Assembly: GCF_016859125.1 (NCBI RefSeq)
Contig: NZ_CP069338.1
Coordinates: 7,255,501-7,319,500, forward strand
DNA from: Archangium violaceum
GTDB lineage: Bacteria; Myxococcota; Myxococcia; Myxococcales; Myxococcaceae
Direction: 5' to 3'
DNA: 64,000 nucleotides
In this document: one piece after another, positions 34,263-44,474 of the stretch
Layout: every line of letters starts with the position of its first letter
How positions within the stretch are numbered: the first letter of the stretch is position 1
Made by a program: the position numbers and the translations under genes
Notes under the pieces: generated by a model
Told to the model about the DNA's origin: nothing
The model's database searches: none
Seen by the model: only the letters and a program-made list of their open reading frames with translations

Positions 34263-35582
34263 TCAGTACCGCATGACCAGGTCGAAGCCCAGGAACCACC
34301 TCTTGATCCGAGCCTCGAGCGGTATCGAGAGGGAGACACCCGGTTGTAACGAATCACCCCGGTCGGTGATGAGCCGGAACGACCCCCCGACGGAGTGATG
34401 GAGTTCGCTCTTCGAGGCGGGTGTCTCCGCGTACCGGGCGCCCGCCACTTCGACCGTGGCCACGAATGGGTGGGCGGAATAGGCGAACCCCGCTCCCCAC
34501 CGGGGGGAGAGTTGCAAGGGTTTGTAGAAGGCGGAGTACACATCCAGCCCCGCGTCCAGCCGGAGGGAACAGGACGCGCAGAAGGAGCGGAGCAGGAGCA
34601 GTGAAGTCCCCAGCCTCCCGCCCAGGGCTCCGGGCTGGAACAGCACGGCCTGGGTCATCCGCTTCGCCGCCATGGAGCCATTCAGTGAGGAGCCCACCTC
34701 ATCCTCGTCTCCCGTGGGAAGGAGCAGCCCACTCCGCAGCACGAACCAACCCTCGAAAGGAAGCGTCCGGACATAGGACAATCCGATGTCGATGTTGCTC
34801 AGGGCGGAAGCCGATCTGGCTGCTCCGGTGAGCTTCGTCAGGGAGACGGCCGTGTAGAGCCCGAAGCCCGCATCGGTCATTCCACCCGGGGTGGTCAGGG
34901 AGAGATCGAGCTGGACGGGAACACCGTCACCCCTGCCATCGAACAACAGCCCTGAAGAGAGGGCCACGTGGCCTCGTGCGTCGAGCTGATCCAACAAGGC
35001 GAAGAAGGGCCCGTATTCGTATTCGGGGCTGGAGTAGGTCGGCTGGATCATCTCCAGTTCTTCCCGCTCGAGCCCCGTGGTGGCGGCCCACGCGGCGAGC
35101 AGAGGTGAGTCGATCTCTCGGATGAAGGCGTACTTGTACCCGGCCGCGATGGCTTCGGCGGCTTCCCGGCCAAGCTCCTGCTCGAGGAGATGGCCCACCG
35201 CGCAGATGCGTCCCCGCGAGTCGATGAAGGTGGGGCGCCGTGCATCGGGATGGCCATCGTTCCGGGGGAACTCACCCCGTCGGATGTAGGCCGCCAGCCA
35301 CTCGAGATTCCGTTTCCTGGCGGCGCGCGCGGCCGGGGACAGCGCCGCCGTGGTGCGCTGCCGCAGCCGCTCCAACACGTATTCCAGGTGGACCTGGATC
35401 CGGAGATCCTCATCCACCTCCGCCGTTGGGGGTCGACCGAACCTGGCCTCGAAGCTCTCATCCCCGAGAATGATGTTGATGGAATCCGTGTGGAGCCGTG
35501 CCGGCGCAGGAGGGGGTCCGCATGCGAGGAGGCCGGCCATCAAGAGCAGAGCGGAAACAGCCATACGCCGCGACATGGTCAT
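34263..35582 (-). CDS. Lipoprotein with predicted outer-membrane beta-barrel part, unknown function
   Basis: 439 residues from ATG 35582 with GGAGGG about 10 bases upstream. The signal ends GLLACG (lipobox). About residues 35-185 are helical (VHLEYVLERLRQRT) with a conserved-looking segment FIDSRGRICAVGHLLEQELG. Residues about 200-440 alternate short beta strands (VALSSGLLFDGRGDG through FRLITDRGD) and end FLGFDLVMRY with a terminal aromatic, as barrel proteins do. I do not recognise a named family. It converges on the flavoenzyme gene (17-bp gap). Confidence 0.8.
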   Translation of the reverse strand: MTMSRRMAVSALLLMAGLLACGPPPAPARLHTDSINIILGDESFEARFGRPPTAEVDEDLRIQVHLEYVLERLRQRTTAALSPAARAARKRNLEWLAAYIRRGEFPRNDGHPDARRPTFIDSRGRICAVGHLLEQELGREAAEAIAAGYKYAFIREIDSPLLAAWAATTGLEREELEMIQPTYSSPEYEYGPFFALLDQLDARGHVALSSGLLFDGRGDGVPVQLDLSLTTPGGMTDAGFGLYTAVSLTKLTGAARSASALSNIDIGLSYVRTLPFEGWFVLRSGLLLPTGDEDEVGSSLNGSMAAKRMTQAVLFQPGALGGRLGTSLLLLRSFCASCSLRLDAGLDVYSAFYKPLQLSPRWGAGFAYSAHPFVATVEVAGARYAETPASKSELHHSVGGSFRLITDRGDSLQPGVSLSIPLEARIKRWFLGFDLVMRY

Positions 35583-35759
35583 GGGAGCAGTACCCTCCAC
35601 GGAGTGGATCCAGACCGGCCCGTGCCTTGTCCATGCTGGACGGGCCGTTGCTCCACACTGAGGGATCGCTCGAACCCGAGCCGCATGAGGGGCTCATTCC
35701 ATCATCACGGTTTCATCATGAGGATGAAGGGAGCTCTCCACCGCCAGGGACCTCGAGCG

Positions 35760-36730
35760 CTACTCGTAGAACTTCAGGCTCCAGCCCGTGTTGCTCTCCG
35801 AGCCCCGGGTGTACGTGATGTTCCCCCACCACTGGAACGTCCGAGCAGCACGAAGGAGTGATGGCCCACTCCCTTGGCATACAGCGTGGGATGCCAGCCG
35901 CTCATCATGATGCCGCCGTTCGCGCCAAAGAGGCAGCCATTGGACTTGTACCAGTCCCAGACATACGTGGGGTCTCCACCTGCCTTGAGGCGCAGGTCCG
36001 CGAGGCAGTAATTGGTGTCCCAACTGCCGTTCGCCGAGTACACGATGTGCAGTTGCCCGTTGGGATCGATGATGGGCTCGGGCCCTTCGTCGACGCGGGT
36101 CGGGGGATTGACGTCGACCTTCTCCCACCACTCCCGGGGCTGGGCGATGACGTAACGGGGCCCCGTGACCGTGGTCGGGCTCGACATCCTGGCGATGAAC
36201 AGGGTCTGCTCACCGTTGGTGTCTCCGACCCAGCCCGACCAGACGAAATACCGCTGTCCCTTGTAGATGAACGCCGTGCCATCGATGGCCCACTTGTTCT
36301 CCGGGAGGGCCATGAGGACTTCGCGCGAATAGCTTGTATTGGGAGACTGGGATTGGATGTAATACATCCTGTGGGCACTGCCCGCCCCAGCCGTGAAATA
36401 GATGTAATAGGTGGTGCCGTCCTTGATGAGCTCGGGGGCCCACACCTCGGCCAGGTTGTTGGGGTTGCCCCAGACCTGTTGGCGCGCGGCGCTCGCCAAC
36501 GCGTCCACGGAGGACGCCATCCGGACGTACAGCCGTCCACCCTCCGTCTCCGCGGAGATATAGGTGCTGCCCACCCGGATGACGCTCGGGTCGGCTTTCT
36601 TGATGGAAAGTCGCCCGATGTCCTGGGCCAGCGCGCCGTTGAGCTCGGGAACGACAGGCTCGGCTTGTGGGCCGCAGGCCTGCAGGGCGGCCATCAAGGC
36701 CATTCCCCGTAGGAAGCTCTCGATACGCAT
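35760..36730 (-). pseudogene. GH43-type glycosidase with C-terminal frameshift
   Basis: The frame starts at ATG 36730 with a signal ending LQACG. It shows the GH43 propeller residues: Asp in KKADPSVIRVG, Asp in WAIDGTAFIYKG and Glu in DEGPEPIIDPNG. After GHHSFVLLG the frame runs out into an unrelated tail ending at 35774. The neighbouring frame continues naturally as TFQWWGNITYTRG and GWSLKFYE to a stop at 35760. One missing G in a short G run near 35841 explains this. The catalytic residues precede the shift, so a product with an altered end could still be active, or the shift may be a sequencing error. Confidence 0.7.
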
Positions 36731-36878
36731 TCGTCTCTCCTCTCAGGGTGAGAACAGCCTTCTCAACCTACAAGGAAAAGCGAGGAAAAGCGGCGACGAT
36801 ATTGCCAGCAGCCGTGTCAAAGGACTCATCATGGGTTGAGCGTTGAACTGTCTGGATTGCTATCCCATAGTGCTCCTC

Positions 36879-38399
36879 ATGGCCGACAACATGTTTCCCC
36901 AGACCGTGCTTGACCTGATGCGCAATGACGGAAACCGGATCTGGTTCGAGCACGGGAACCGCACGGTCACCGCGGCCGACATCCTGCGCATGACCCGGCG
37001 AGTGGCGGCGGGCCTTCGGGCCGCCGGTGTGGGGCCGGGAACTGGCCTGGCCGTGTTCACCAGCGTCACGCCGGAGACCTTCGCGGCGATGATCGCGGCG
37101 TGGGCGCTGGGAGCCCGCATCGCCGGCGTTCGTCCGGGCCTGACCTCCGGGCAGCTGGCACATCTGCTCGGCGACCGCGTCGACTTCCTGCTCCTCGATC
37201 CGGCGACCAACACCACCGAGGTACGTACGGCGGCCGGAAACCTGCCGGTGCTATGCCTCGGCGCGGCACCGGGCCTGCCGGATGTGCTCGCCGCGGCGGA
37301 CGACGGTGCGGAGCTACGGGCAGAGGGACGGCCGGACGACATCGCCCGGCTCACCTACACCAGTGGCAGCACCGGCAATCCGAAGGGCGCCGTCCAGACG
37401 TACAGGGCCATCAGCGCGGACTGGCCCGCGTACCCCGACCGCTGGAGCCCCTCCATCCGCGAGCTCGCCGCCGGGATGAGTCGTCACGTGCTGTTCGGCT
37501 CGCTGAACAGCCAGGTCGCGCTCGACTACGCGTTGGTGGCGCTGTTCCGCGGTGGCACCCTCGTCATCCCCGAGGACATGGACCTCCGGCCGTTCTTCCC
37601 GACGGTGATCGCCCGCCACCGCATCACCAGCAGCATCCTGAGCGTGCCGCGGCTCTACCAGATGCTCGACAGCCTGCGGACGGACCCGGTCGATGTGAGC
37701 AGCCTGCGCGCCCTCATGGTCTCCGGCTCGCCGCTGAGCCCGCAGCGCTTCGCCGATGCCCTGCAGCGGCTCGGCCCGGTGGTCTTCCAGGGCTACGGCC
37801 AGACGGAGGCCGGTCTGCTCTCGATGTTGACTCCGCGGGAGGCGCTGGCGTCGAAGGAAGCCCTGTCCTCCGTGGGCCGTCCTCAGCCCACGACGAAGCT
37901 GGAGGTACGTGGCCCCGACGGTGCCCCCGTGCCTCCCGGAGAGGTCGGCGAGCTGTTCGTCCGCACGCCGTACCAGACGTCCGGTTACTGGTCGGATCCT
38001 CAGGAGTCCGCCGAGGTGTTCGTCGATGGCTGGATTCGCACCCGCGACCTGGGCTACGTCGACGGCGACGGTTACGTGCACCTCGCGGGTCGTGCCCGCG
38101 AAGTGATCATCGTCAACGCGAATGTCTACTACGCCGGTGCCATCGAGCGGGTGCTCGCCGAGCACCCGGGGGTCGACCAGGCCTACGTCGTCGGCGCCGC
38201 CGACGAGCAGACCGGGGAGGCGGTGCACGCCTTCGTGGTGCCGCAGCCGGGCGCGCGGCCCGACGCCGGCGAACTGCGGGCGCTGGTGCTGAGCCGGTTG
38301 GGGCAGGCTTGCGTACCGCGCACCGTCTCCTTCATCGCCGAGGTTCCCGTCGGGCCGAGTGGCAAGCCGAACAAGCGAGCGTTGTTGGCCAGCCGCTGA
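36879..38399 (+). CDS. AMP-dependent synthetase/ligase (acyl-CoA ligase type)
   Basis: 506 residues from ATG 36879. Adenylation motifs are all visible: YTSGSTGNPKGAVQTYR, FQGYGQTEAGLLSML, TRDLGYVDGDGYV, GRAREVIIVNANVYY and a final Lys in GPSGKPNKRALL. It activates a carboxylic acid as the acyl-AMP and probably transfers it to CoA or a carrier. There is no carrier protein or polyketide/peptide synthase nearby, so the substrate is open. The style (short N-terminus, residues such as VNANVYYAGAIERVL) recalls stand-alone ligases of actinobacteria, and transfer is possible. It converges with the next gene with no spacer. No clear ribosome site is seen. Confidence 0.9.
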   Translation: MADNMFPQTVLDLMRNDGNRIWFEHGNRTVTAADILRMTRRVAAGLRAAGVGPGTGLAVFTSVTPETFAAMIAAWALGARIAGVRPGLTSGQLAHLLGDRVDFLLLDPATNTTEVRTAAGNLPVLCLGAAPGLPDVLAAADDGAELRAEGRPDDIARLTYTSGSTGNPKGAVQTYRAISADWPAYPDRWSPSIRELAAGMSRHVLFGSLNSQVALDYALVALFRGGTLVIPEDMDLRPFFPTVIARHRITSSILSVPRLYQMLDSLRTDPVDVSSLRALMVSGSPLSPQRFADALQRLGPVVFQGYGQTEAGLLSMLTPREALASKEALSSVGRPQPTTKLEVRGPDGAPVPPGEVGELFVRTPYQTSGYWSDPQESAEVFVDGWIRTRDLGYVDGDGYVHLAGRAREVIIVNANVYYAGAIERVLAEHPGVDQAYVVGAADEQTGEAVHAFVVPQPGARPDAGELRALVLSRLGQACVPRTVSFIAEVPVGPSGKPNKRALLASR

Positions 38400-38400
38400 C

Positions 38401-39528
38401 TCAGGTGGTGAAGCGCTTCCGGAGACGCTCCGCCACGCGCGGAAGGTCATCGGGGGCCTTCACCGGCTCGAACCGGCTGGTCGCGGGGTCCGTCCTGCTC
38501 ACCTCGATGAAGGAGACAGGGAGGAGCGGCTGACCGTCCGGACGGGTGAGGCTGCTGGCCTCCGCCGTCACCTGCTCGAGCTGGAGCACGGGCTGGTCAT
38601 CCACCTTCTTGGAGACCACCCGGTAGGGGATGGGGATCTCCTTGTCGAGGATGGCGTCCAGGTCGAAGGTGATGTTGTTGGTCGAGATGAACGCATGCTG
38701 GGTCGGGTCCACCTTCTCGACGAGCTGGAGCTGACCCTTCAGTCGTACCGGTGCCGCGCCCGCGTCGAGCGCCCCGCTGGGGTTCTTCCGCGGCGTCACC
38801 TCCACCGTCATGGCCGCGCCCCCCTTCAGGTGCATGCCGATGACGACCGGGTCGAGCGTCGCCGCCAGGTTGTCCACGTTGGAGAAGTACACGCAGCGCA
38901 CGCCGCGCTTGCGCAGCTCCGCGCCGACACCGCTCTCGCGCAGGGCCCGGAAGACGTCCCCATGCCCCGAGGGAGCGAACGAGAGCTGTCCGTCCGCTTC
39001 CCGGAACAGCTCCCCCTTCGGCGTGAGCCGCGGGAGCATCCGCTGGCGGAAGAGGAACACGTTCTCTTCCTGGCCCCGCTGCGCCAGGTGCGCGGCGATT
39101 TCCTCATGGGTGAGGAAGGACGTCATCAGCGCCACGGGCACCGGGCGCCCGAAACGTGCCCCCAGCCGGCGCGCCTCCTCCAGCTTGAAGTCGAGGAAGG
39201 TCCGCTCTCCGATGACCGGCACGAGCGCCTTCACCGCGCCACCGAAGCGCGTACCGGCGCCACCGGCCACCACGAGGGCGGCCACCTGGCCCTGTCGGAA
39301 CGCCTCCTCACCACGAGCCCGGTACCCCTCGTACTCGGGAGTCCCCTCGGCGGGGAGCGCGCGGATGTCACCCTCCTGGAGTGGTTGGAGGGAGCCCGCG
39401 AGTGGCGGAGCTTCGACCAGTTCACCGCGTTGGTATCGGGCGAGCAGTTCCCTGAAGCTCGCGGCGTCGAATCCGTCACGTGCGAAGAGGGGACTGTCGA
39501 GTTCCTTGTCCGCTAGTTGGTCTGGCAT
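38401..39528 (-). CDS. UTP--sugar-1-phosphate uridylyltransferase (UDPGP type 1 family)
   Basis: 375 residues from ATG 39528. The nucleotide-binding signature [20 protein letters not shown], the uridine region [14 protein letters not shown], and [18 protein letters not shown] are typical of the eukaryote-like UDPGP family (UDP-glucose, UDP-GlcNAc or broad UDP-sugar pyrophosphorylases), not of bacterial GalU. It catalyses UTP + sugar-1-phosphate to UDP-sugar + PPi. It lies about 100 bp downstream of galK on the same strand, so galactose-1-phosphate is a likely substrate; this is inference. Confidence 0.88.
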   Translation of the reverse strand: MPDQLADKELDSPLFARDGFDAASFRELLARYQRGELVEAPPLAGSLQPLQEGDIRALPAEGTPEYEGYRARGEEAFRQGQVAALVVAGGAGTRFGGAVKALVPVIGERTFLDFKLEEARRLGARFGRPVPVALMTSFLTHEEIAAHLAQRGQEENVFLFRQRMLPRLTPKGELFREADGQLSFAPSGHGDVFRALRESGVGAELRKRGVRCVYFSNVDNLAATLDPVVIGMHLKGGAAMTVEVTPRKNPSGALDAGAAPVRLKGQLQLVEKVDPTQHAFISTNNITFDLDAILDKEIPIPYRVVSKKVDDQPVLQLEQVTAEASSLTRPDGQPLLPVSFIEVSRTDPATSRFEPVKAPDDLPRVAERLRKRFTT

Positions 39529-39628
39529 GGCGGCAAGGTTCCGCGATCCTCGCGCACTGTGCAATGCGCTGGATCGACGCACCGCTCTGGCGCGGTGCGT
39601 TCGTGACATTCGGATGCGCTGAGGGTCT

Positions 39629-40735
39629 TCAGGGCACCAGGACCGTGGCGGTACGGCCCGAGCGTTTCGAGTAGGCCTGGGCGATGCGCTGTGCCACGGT
39701 GGCGCCGGTGCCCGTGCGCGCCAGCGCCACGATGGAGCCACCGAAGCCTCCGCCCGTGAGGCGCGCGCCGAGCACGTCCCGCTCGTTGAGTGCCAGTTCC
39801 ACCAGCAGGTCGATCTCCGGCACGGAGACCTGGTAGTCGTCACGCTGCGAGGCGTGCGAGGCGTACATCAGGGGCCCGAGGGCCGCGATGTCACCCGTCC
39901 GCAGGGCCTCGACGGTGGCCAGCACGCGTGCATTCTCGGTCAGCACGTGGCGCGCGCGCCGGCCCAGCGGCTCGGGCAGCGCGGCCAGCCGGGGCAGGTC
40001 CGCCTCCGTCAGGTCGCGCAATTGCGGCACGCCCAACAGTTCCGCCGCGCGCTCGCACTCGGCCCGGCGGGTGCGGTAGTCGCCCGCCGCGTGGTTGTGC
40101 GCCACCCCCGAGTTGATGACCACGGGCTCCACTCCGGTGGGCAGTGGCACCCGCTCGTGGCCCAGGCTGCGCGTATCGAGGAAGAGCGCGGCCCCTCCGT
40201 CCGCCAGGTGACAGGCCATCGGGTCCATCACCCCCACCGGCGCGCCGACGAAGTCGTTCTCCACCTTCTGTCCCAGCACCGCCAGCCGGACGTCTTCCAG
40301 CGGCAGCGAGAAGGCCTCGCGCAGGCCGCGCAGGAGGCACACGCCCAGTGCCGCGCTCGAGGACAGCCCGCTGCCCACGGGCACCTGCGAGGTGATGCGC
40401 ACGTCGAAGCCCTCGAACGTGAAGCCCTCGCGCCGCAGGACGAGGGTGACGCCCTGCACGTAGTCGAGCCAGCCGCGCCCCGGTGTCTCCTGGCCCAGGA
40501 CGAACTCCTGTACTCCCGCCTGGCCCCCCACGTTGACGCTGAAGGCGCGGACGGTGCGATCCCCACGAGGCCGCAGTTCCACCTGCGTGTACTGGGGGAT
40601 GGCCATCGGCAGCACGAAGCCGCCGTTGTAGTCGGTGTGCTCACCGATGAGGTTCACCCGGCCCGGCGCTCGCGCCACGACACGGGCGGGGTGTCCGAAC
40701 AGCACTTCGAAAGTAGCGGCCGCTCCTGCGTCCAT
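39629..40735 (-). CDS. galK: Galactokinase
   Basis: 368 residues. A GHMP kinase with the galactokinase signature [22 protein letters not shown] loop [15 protein letters not shown] and the third motif [16 protein letters not shown]. It phosphorylates galactose at C1. The start is ATG 40735, 20 bp after the stop of the GH43 gene; the three minus-strand genes GH43, galK and UDP-sugar pyrophosphorylase appear to form an operon. No galT or galE of classic type is adjacent. Confidence 0.95.
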   Translation of the reverse strand: MDAGAAATFEVLFGHPARVVARAPGRVNLIGEHTDYNGGFVLPMAIPQYTQVELRPRGDRTVRAFSVNVGGQAGVQEFVLGQETPGRGWLDYVQGVTLVLRREGFTFEGFDVRITSQVPVGSGLSSSAALGVCLLRGLREAFSLPLEDVRLAVLGQKVENDFVGAPVGVMDPMACHLADGGAALFLDTRSLGHERVPLPTGVEPVVINSGVAHNHAAGDYRTRRAECERAAELLGVPQLRDLTEADLPRLAALPEPLGRRARHVLTENARVLATVEALRTGDIAALGPLMYASHASQRDDYQVSVPEIDLLVELALNERDVLGARLTGGGFGGSIVALARTGTGATVAQRIAQAYSKRSGRTATVLVP

Positions 40736-40755
40736 CGTCGAGAGCTCCTCGCGCT

Positions 40756-42357
40756 TCAGTTGGGGGTGATGCGCAGTGAATCGAACCGGGCGGAAGCACC
40801 CGCGACGCCGCCCGCGGTGAGCGCCACGCGCACGCCGCGATCCCAGGGCGGAAGATACGCGCCCGCCAGTTCGGGGCCCACCTCCGTCCAGGTGGTGCCC
40901 TCCGCGCTCACCGCGAACCTGTACGCCTGACCGTTCTTCGCCGTCATGCGCAGACGCAGCTTGCCATCCACGGTCGTGGGCACATCGAGGGTGGCGATCA
41001 CTTCATGGGTGTTGCGCTCCCGGTGCCACACCTCCACCTTGCCCGGCCTGACGTACATCCCGAGCGCGTTCTCGGGATCGCCGAAGGCCGACAGTCCCGC
41101 CGCCATCCCGGCCGTGAGCCCGCTGACGTCCAGGACGGTCTCGGCCGTGTAGTTGCCCGCGTTGGTGGCGCGAGCGAAGACCGCGCCAAGGGGATCCTCC
41201 GCCCGGTCGGCCGGGGGTGCGAGGATCAACAGACCCGCCTCGACGCTCGTGGTGGGCTGGCGTCCATTCGGCCACACCCAGCCAGAGGCCAGGGGCGGGG
41301 ACGTGAATTCCTCGGAGAAGGCAGCGGGCTTCGCCAGCACCTTGCCTCCAGGCCCCCGGCGCCCGTTGATCGTGGGCCAGCCATCCTCCGCCCACTGGAT
41401 TTCATCCAGCAGGCCCTGCCGGCCGACGTAGACGAAATCCGTGGCGCGGTAGGCGTGGTACAGGAAGTAGTCGCGGCCCTGGGTATCCGTCACCACGCTC
41501 CCGTGCCCCGGGCACTTCCAGGCCTCGTTGGACTTCATGATGGGATTGAGCGGGTTCTTCTCCCATCCCCCGAGCAGCTTGCGCGAGCGCGCCACGCCCA
41601 CGGCATAGTTGCAGTCGCGTCCACAGCACGCGGAGCCGGCGTAGAACATGTAGAACCAACCGTTGCGCTTGATGAGGTGCGGGCCCTCGACGAGCTGCCC
41701 CTCCCATGGCGAGTCGTTCATCAGGATCTGCGTCCGCTCACCGATGAGGCGGGTGCCGTCCTCCGACAGGGGCTGCGCCCAGATGGGCGTCGGCAGGCTT
41801 CGGCTGTTCCCGTCTTCCTTCCAGACCAGGTAGAGCGCGTCGTTCTCGTCGCGGATCAACGCGCCGTCGATGGAGCCGAGCTCCTGGCAGACCAGCGGAC
41901 CGTGATCGGTATAGGGCCCCGAGGGCTTCTCCGCCGTGGCCACGGCGACGCACAGCGGTCCGCCCTTTTGACGCGCCGTGTAGAAGACGAAGTAGCGGCC
42001 CTTGTCTTGCGCGAGCTCCGGCGCCCAGTAGTTGCCCTCCGACCAGGTCGGGGCGGTCTGGAAGATCGGGCCCACCACCTCCCAGTGGAGCAGATCCTTC
42101 GAGTGCAGCAGCGGGAAGTGCGGCGCCCACTCGGACGACGTCGCCGCGGCCCAGTAGTCCTCTCCCACGCGGAGCACCGAAGGGTCGGCGAAGTCGCCGG
42201 ACAGGACCGGGTTCGTCACCTCGAGCGGAGGAGGCGGCTGCGCTGGGGGCGGAGGCTGCGGCGGTGCCGACTGAGGGACACAGCTCGGCGTGGAGAGTGC
42301 CGCCAGTACGGACAGGGACAACACGGCTGCGGGCAGGAGTACACCGCGTGAATGCAT
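40756..42357 (-). CDS. GH43 lipoprotein with C-terminal beta-sandwich
   Basis: 533 residues from ATG 42357. The signal ends STPSC, followed by a proline-rich linker. The five-blade propeller has the GH43 triad: Asp in SGDFADPSVLRVG, Asp in ELGSIDGALIRDE and Glu in GQLVEGPHLIKRNG. A Cys pair sits in YAGSACCGRDCNYA. A concanavalin-like module occupies the last 190 residues (EEFTSPPLASGWVWPNG). Family members act on arabinans, xylans or galactans; with galK next door, release of galactose or arabinose from plant-type polysaccharide is likely. It is divergent from the second GH43. Confidence 0.92.
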   Translation of the reverse strand: MHSRGVLLPAAVLSLSVLAALSTPSCVPQSAPPQPPPPAQPPPPLEVTNPVLSGDFADPSVLRVGEDYWAAATSSEWAPHFPLLHSKDLLHWEVVGPIFQTAPTWSEGNYWAPELAQDKGRYFVFYTARQKGGPLCVAVATAEKPSGPYTDHGPLVCQELGSIDGALIRDENDALYLVWKEDGNSRSLPTPIWAQPLSEDGTRLIGERTQILMNDSPWEGQLVEGPHLIKRNGWFYMFYAGSACCGRDCNYAVGVARSRKLLGGWEKNPLNPIMKSNEAWKCPGHGSVVTDTQGRDYFLYHAYRATDFVYVGRQGLLDEIQWAEDGWPTINGRRGPGGKVLAKPAAFSEEFTSPPLASGWVWPNGRQPTTSVEAGLLILAPPADRAEDPLGAVFARATNAGNYTAETVLDVSGLTAGMAAGLSAFGDPENALGMYVRPGKVEVWHRERNTHEVIATLDVPTTVDGKLRLRMTAKNGQAYRFAVSAEGTTWTEVGPELAGAYLPPWDRGVRVALTAGGVAGASARFDSLRITPN

Positions 42358-42526
42358 GGGGGGGAGGGCTCCTCGACGGGGGGGGCGCACCGTAGGGAGA
42401 TCGACGTGGAGTGGTCAAGGACGAGGACCGCCCCTGCTTTGTCTGCCTTTCGACAGTCGCCGCCCGCGTGCGCGAAGTTTGACGCGCCGCGTATCCCCTC
42501 CCTGAAGTGCGAGAGAGATGTCATCC

Positions 42527-42555
42527 TTGACACATTCCGCCTGGCTATATGAGAT
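42527..42555 (+). promoter_or_regulatory. Possible promoter of the plus-strand GH43 gene
   Basis: A perfect TTGACA (42527-42532) precedes an A/T-rich patch (TATATGAGAT, 42546-42555) in the 284-bp gap (42358-42641) between the two divergent GH43 genes. TATATG is only 13 bases away and TGAGAT 17, so the -10 is uncertain. Nothing else is recognised in this gap. Confidence 0.35.
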
Positions 42556-42641
42556 GCGCGATTTTTTCGTGACGCATCAGGAGCGGAGACAGGCCGGAGC
42601 CCCGGGCTGTCTCAATCAGCCCGACAGCGGAGGAAGTTCAC

Positions 42642-44474
42642 ATGCGGAGAGGTTCGTTCTCGTCCCGGCGGTGGATGGGCGTGTTGCTACTGTTGGCTGC
42701 CGCGGCGTGCACGGAGACGCCTTCCCCTCCGGAAACTCCTCCGCCGCCCACCCTCAATGACAAGAGCTATACGAATCCCCTGAAGGTTTCCATTCCAGGG
42801 GGAGGACGGGTGGAGAACTGCCCGGACCCGACGATCATCCGCGGTCAACAGCCGGGTGATGAGGGCTGGTACATGTACTGCACCATGGATCCCCTGAACG
42901 ACGATGACAGGGATTCCGAGGGCCGGTACAGGAGGCATCTGATCCCCACCTTGAAGTCGGCCGACCTCGTCGAATGGACCTATGTCGGGGATGCCTTCAC
43001 CGAGCGGCCGGAGTGGGCGGAGCCCACGTCCAATATCTGGGCACCGGAGATCGAATACTTCGGGAACAAGTACCACCTGTACTACACCATCGTGAATACG
43101 AAGGCGGGCGGCAGCGCCATTGGCGTTGCCACCAGCGACAGCCCAACGGGGCCCTGGACGCATGCCTCGAAGCCGGTGGTGGAGCCGCACGAGGCGCCCT
43201 GCTGCGGTAATTCGAAGCGGTGGGTGTATGACCCCGAGGTGCTCGTCGAGGAGGACGGCGACAAATATATCTACTACGGCAGCTACTACGGGGGCATCTC
43301 CGTGCGGACGCTCTCCGAGGATGGTTTGACCTCCGACCCCTACAGCCAGGTCGAGGTCACGGTCGCCAATCGCTACGAGGCCGCCAGCATCATCAGACAC
43401 GGCGGTTTCTATTATCTGCTGGGCTCGTCCACGGACTGCTGCGTCGGTTCACTCACGGGCTACAGCATCTTCGCGGGGCGGTCGAGGTCTCCTTGGGGCC
43501 CGTTCGAGGATCGCGAGGGCGTCCGCCTCACGCTCAATCGCGTGGGTGGAACGCCCGTCCTCGGGCTGAGCGGGAACCGTTGGGTAGGTCCGGGCCACAA
43601 CGCGGTGCTGACCGACTTCGGGGGCCAGGACTGGCTCGTCTATCACGCGATCGACAGGAACAATCCCTACCTCGAGCCGGAGCAGGACGGGGCCGCCCCT
43701 CTCGTCAAGCGTCAGGTGCTGATGGATGCGTTGGATTGGATCGACGGTTGGCCGACCGTGCGCGGTGGCGCGTGGGCATCGGACACCGAGCAGCCGGCGC
43801 CAGCGGCCCGGCCCGGTGAGAAGAGCCGCTATCAGGTGTCTCCCGTGAAGGAGGAGGAGCCGGGCGCCGTCATCGCCTCGGACGATTTCGAGGGGACCTC
43901 GCTCGGCTCGGAGTGGACGTGGATCCGTCCGCCGGCCGAGAGCGGTTTCGGATTGGAGGAGGGGTTCCTGCGCATCAACACCCAGGCGGCCGATCTCCAC
44001 GAGGACAACAACACGGCGTCCGTCCTCACCCGGCCGGCGCCCGCCGGGAACTATGTCGTCGAGACCCGGCTCCGGCTGAACCTCCCGCCAGTGAGCTGCT
44101 GCCACAATTTCATCCAGGCGGGGCTCGTCATCCATGGCGATGACAATCACTACGTCAAGCTGGTCCACTTCTCGTATTGGGAGACCCGGCAGATCGCGTT
44201 CGCCAAGGAGGTGGGGCCGGAGAACAAGCCGCGTTACGGCGAGACCTTCGGTGGCCCCGCCGACGAGACCGTCTGGTTGAGGATCGCCAGGCGCCAGCGG
44301 GGCTCGGAGGAGCTCTACACGGCGTACTCGAGCCGGGATGGTTCGGCCTGGACCCGGGCGGGAACGTGGACGCATTCGCTGGGGGCGGAGGCCCGGATCG
44401 GGCTGGTGTCGATGAGTGGAGCGGGGTTCACCGCCCACTTCGACTACGTCCGTGTCCATGAGTTGAAGGAGTAG
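42642..44474 (+). CDS. GH43 lipoprotein with C-terminal beta-sandwich (second copy)
   Basis: 610 residues, ATG 42642 with GGAGGAAG upstream. The signal ends AAAACTE. GH43 residues: Asp in ENCPDPTIIRG, Asp in RWVYDPEVLVEEDG, Glu in VANRYEAASIIRHG. There are several Cys-Cys pairs (CCGNS, DCCVG, SCCHN). The C-terminal module (SDDFEGTSLGSEWTWIRPP onward) is a DUF1349/GH43_C2-like sandwich. It ends at TAG 44474, after which the same frame stays open into a further module fragment. It is a secreted arabinan/galactan-type hydrolase; the exact bond is not predictable. Confidence 0.92.
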   Translation: MRRGSFSSRRWMGVLLLLAAAACTETPSPPETPPPPTLNDKSYTNPLKVSIPGGGRVENCPDPTIIRGQQPGDEGWYMYCTMDPLNDDDRDSEGRYRRHLIPTLKSADLVEWTYVGDAFTERPEWAEPTSNIWAPEIEYFGNKYHLYYTIVNTKAGGSAIGVATSDSPTGPWTHASKPVVEPHEAPCCGNSKRWVYDPEVLVEEDGDKYIYYGSYYGGISVRTLSEDGLTSDPYSQVEVTVANRYEAASIIRHGGFYYLLGSSTDCCVGSLTGYSIFAGRSRSPWGPFEDREGVRLTLNRVGGTPVLGLSGNRWVGPGHNAVLTDFGGQDWLVYHAIDRNNPYLEPEQDGAAPLVKRQVLMDALDWIDGWPTVRGGAWASDTEQPAPAARPGEKSRYQVSPVKEEEPGAVIASDDFEGTSLGSEWTWIRPPAESGFGLEEGFLRINTQAADLHEDNNTASVLTRPAPAGNYVVETRLRLNLPPVSCCHNFIQAGLVIHGDDNHYVKLVHFSYWETRQIAFAKEVGPENKPRYGETFGGPADETVWLRIARRQRGSEELYTAYSSRDGSAWTRAGTWTHSLGAEARIGLVSMSGAGFTAHFDYVRVHELKE

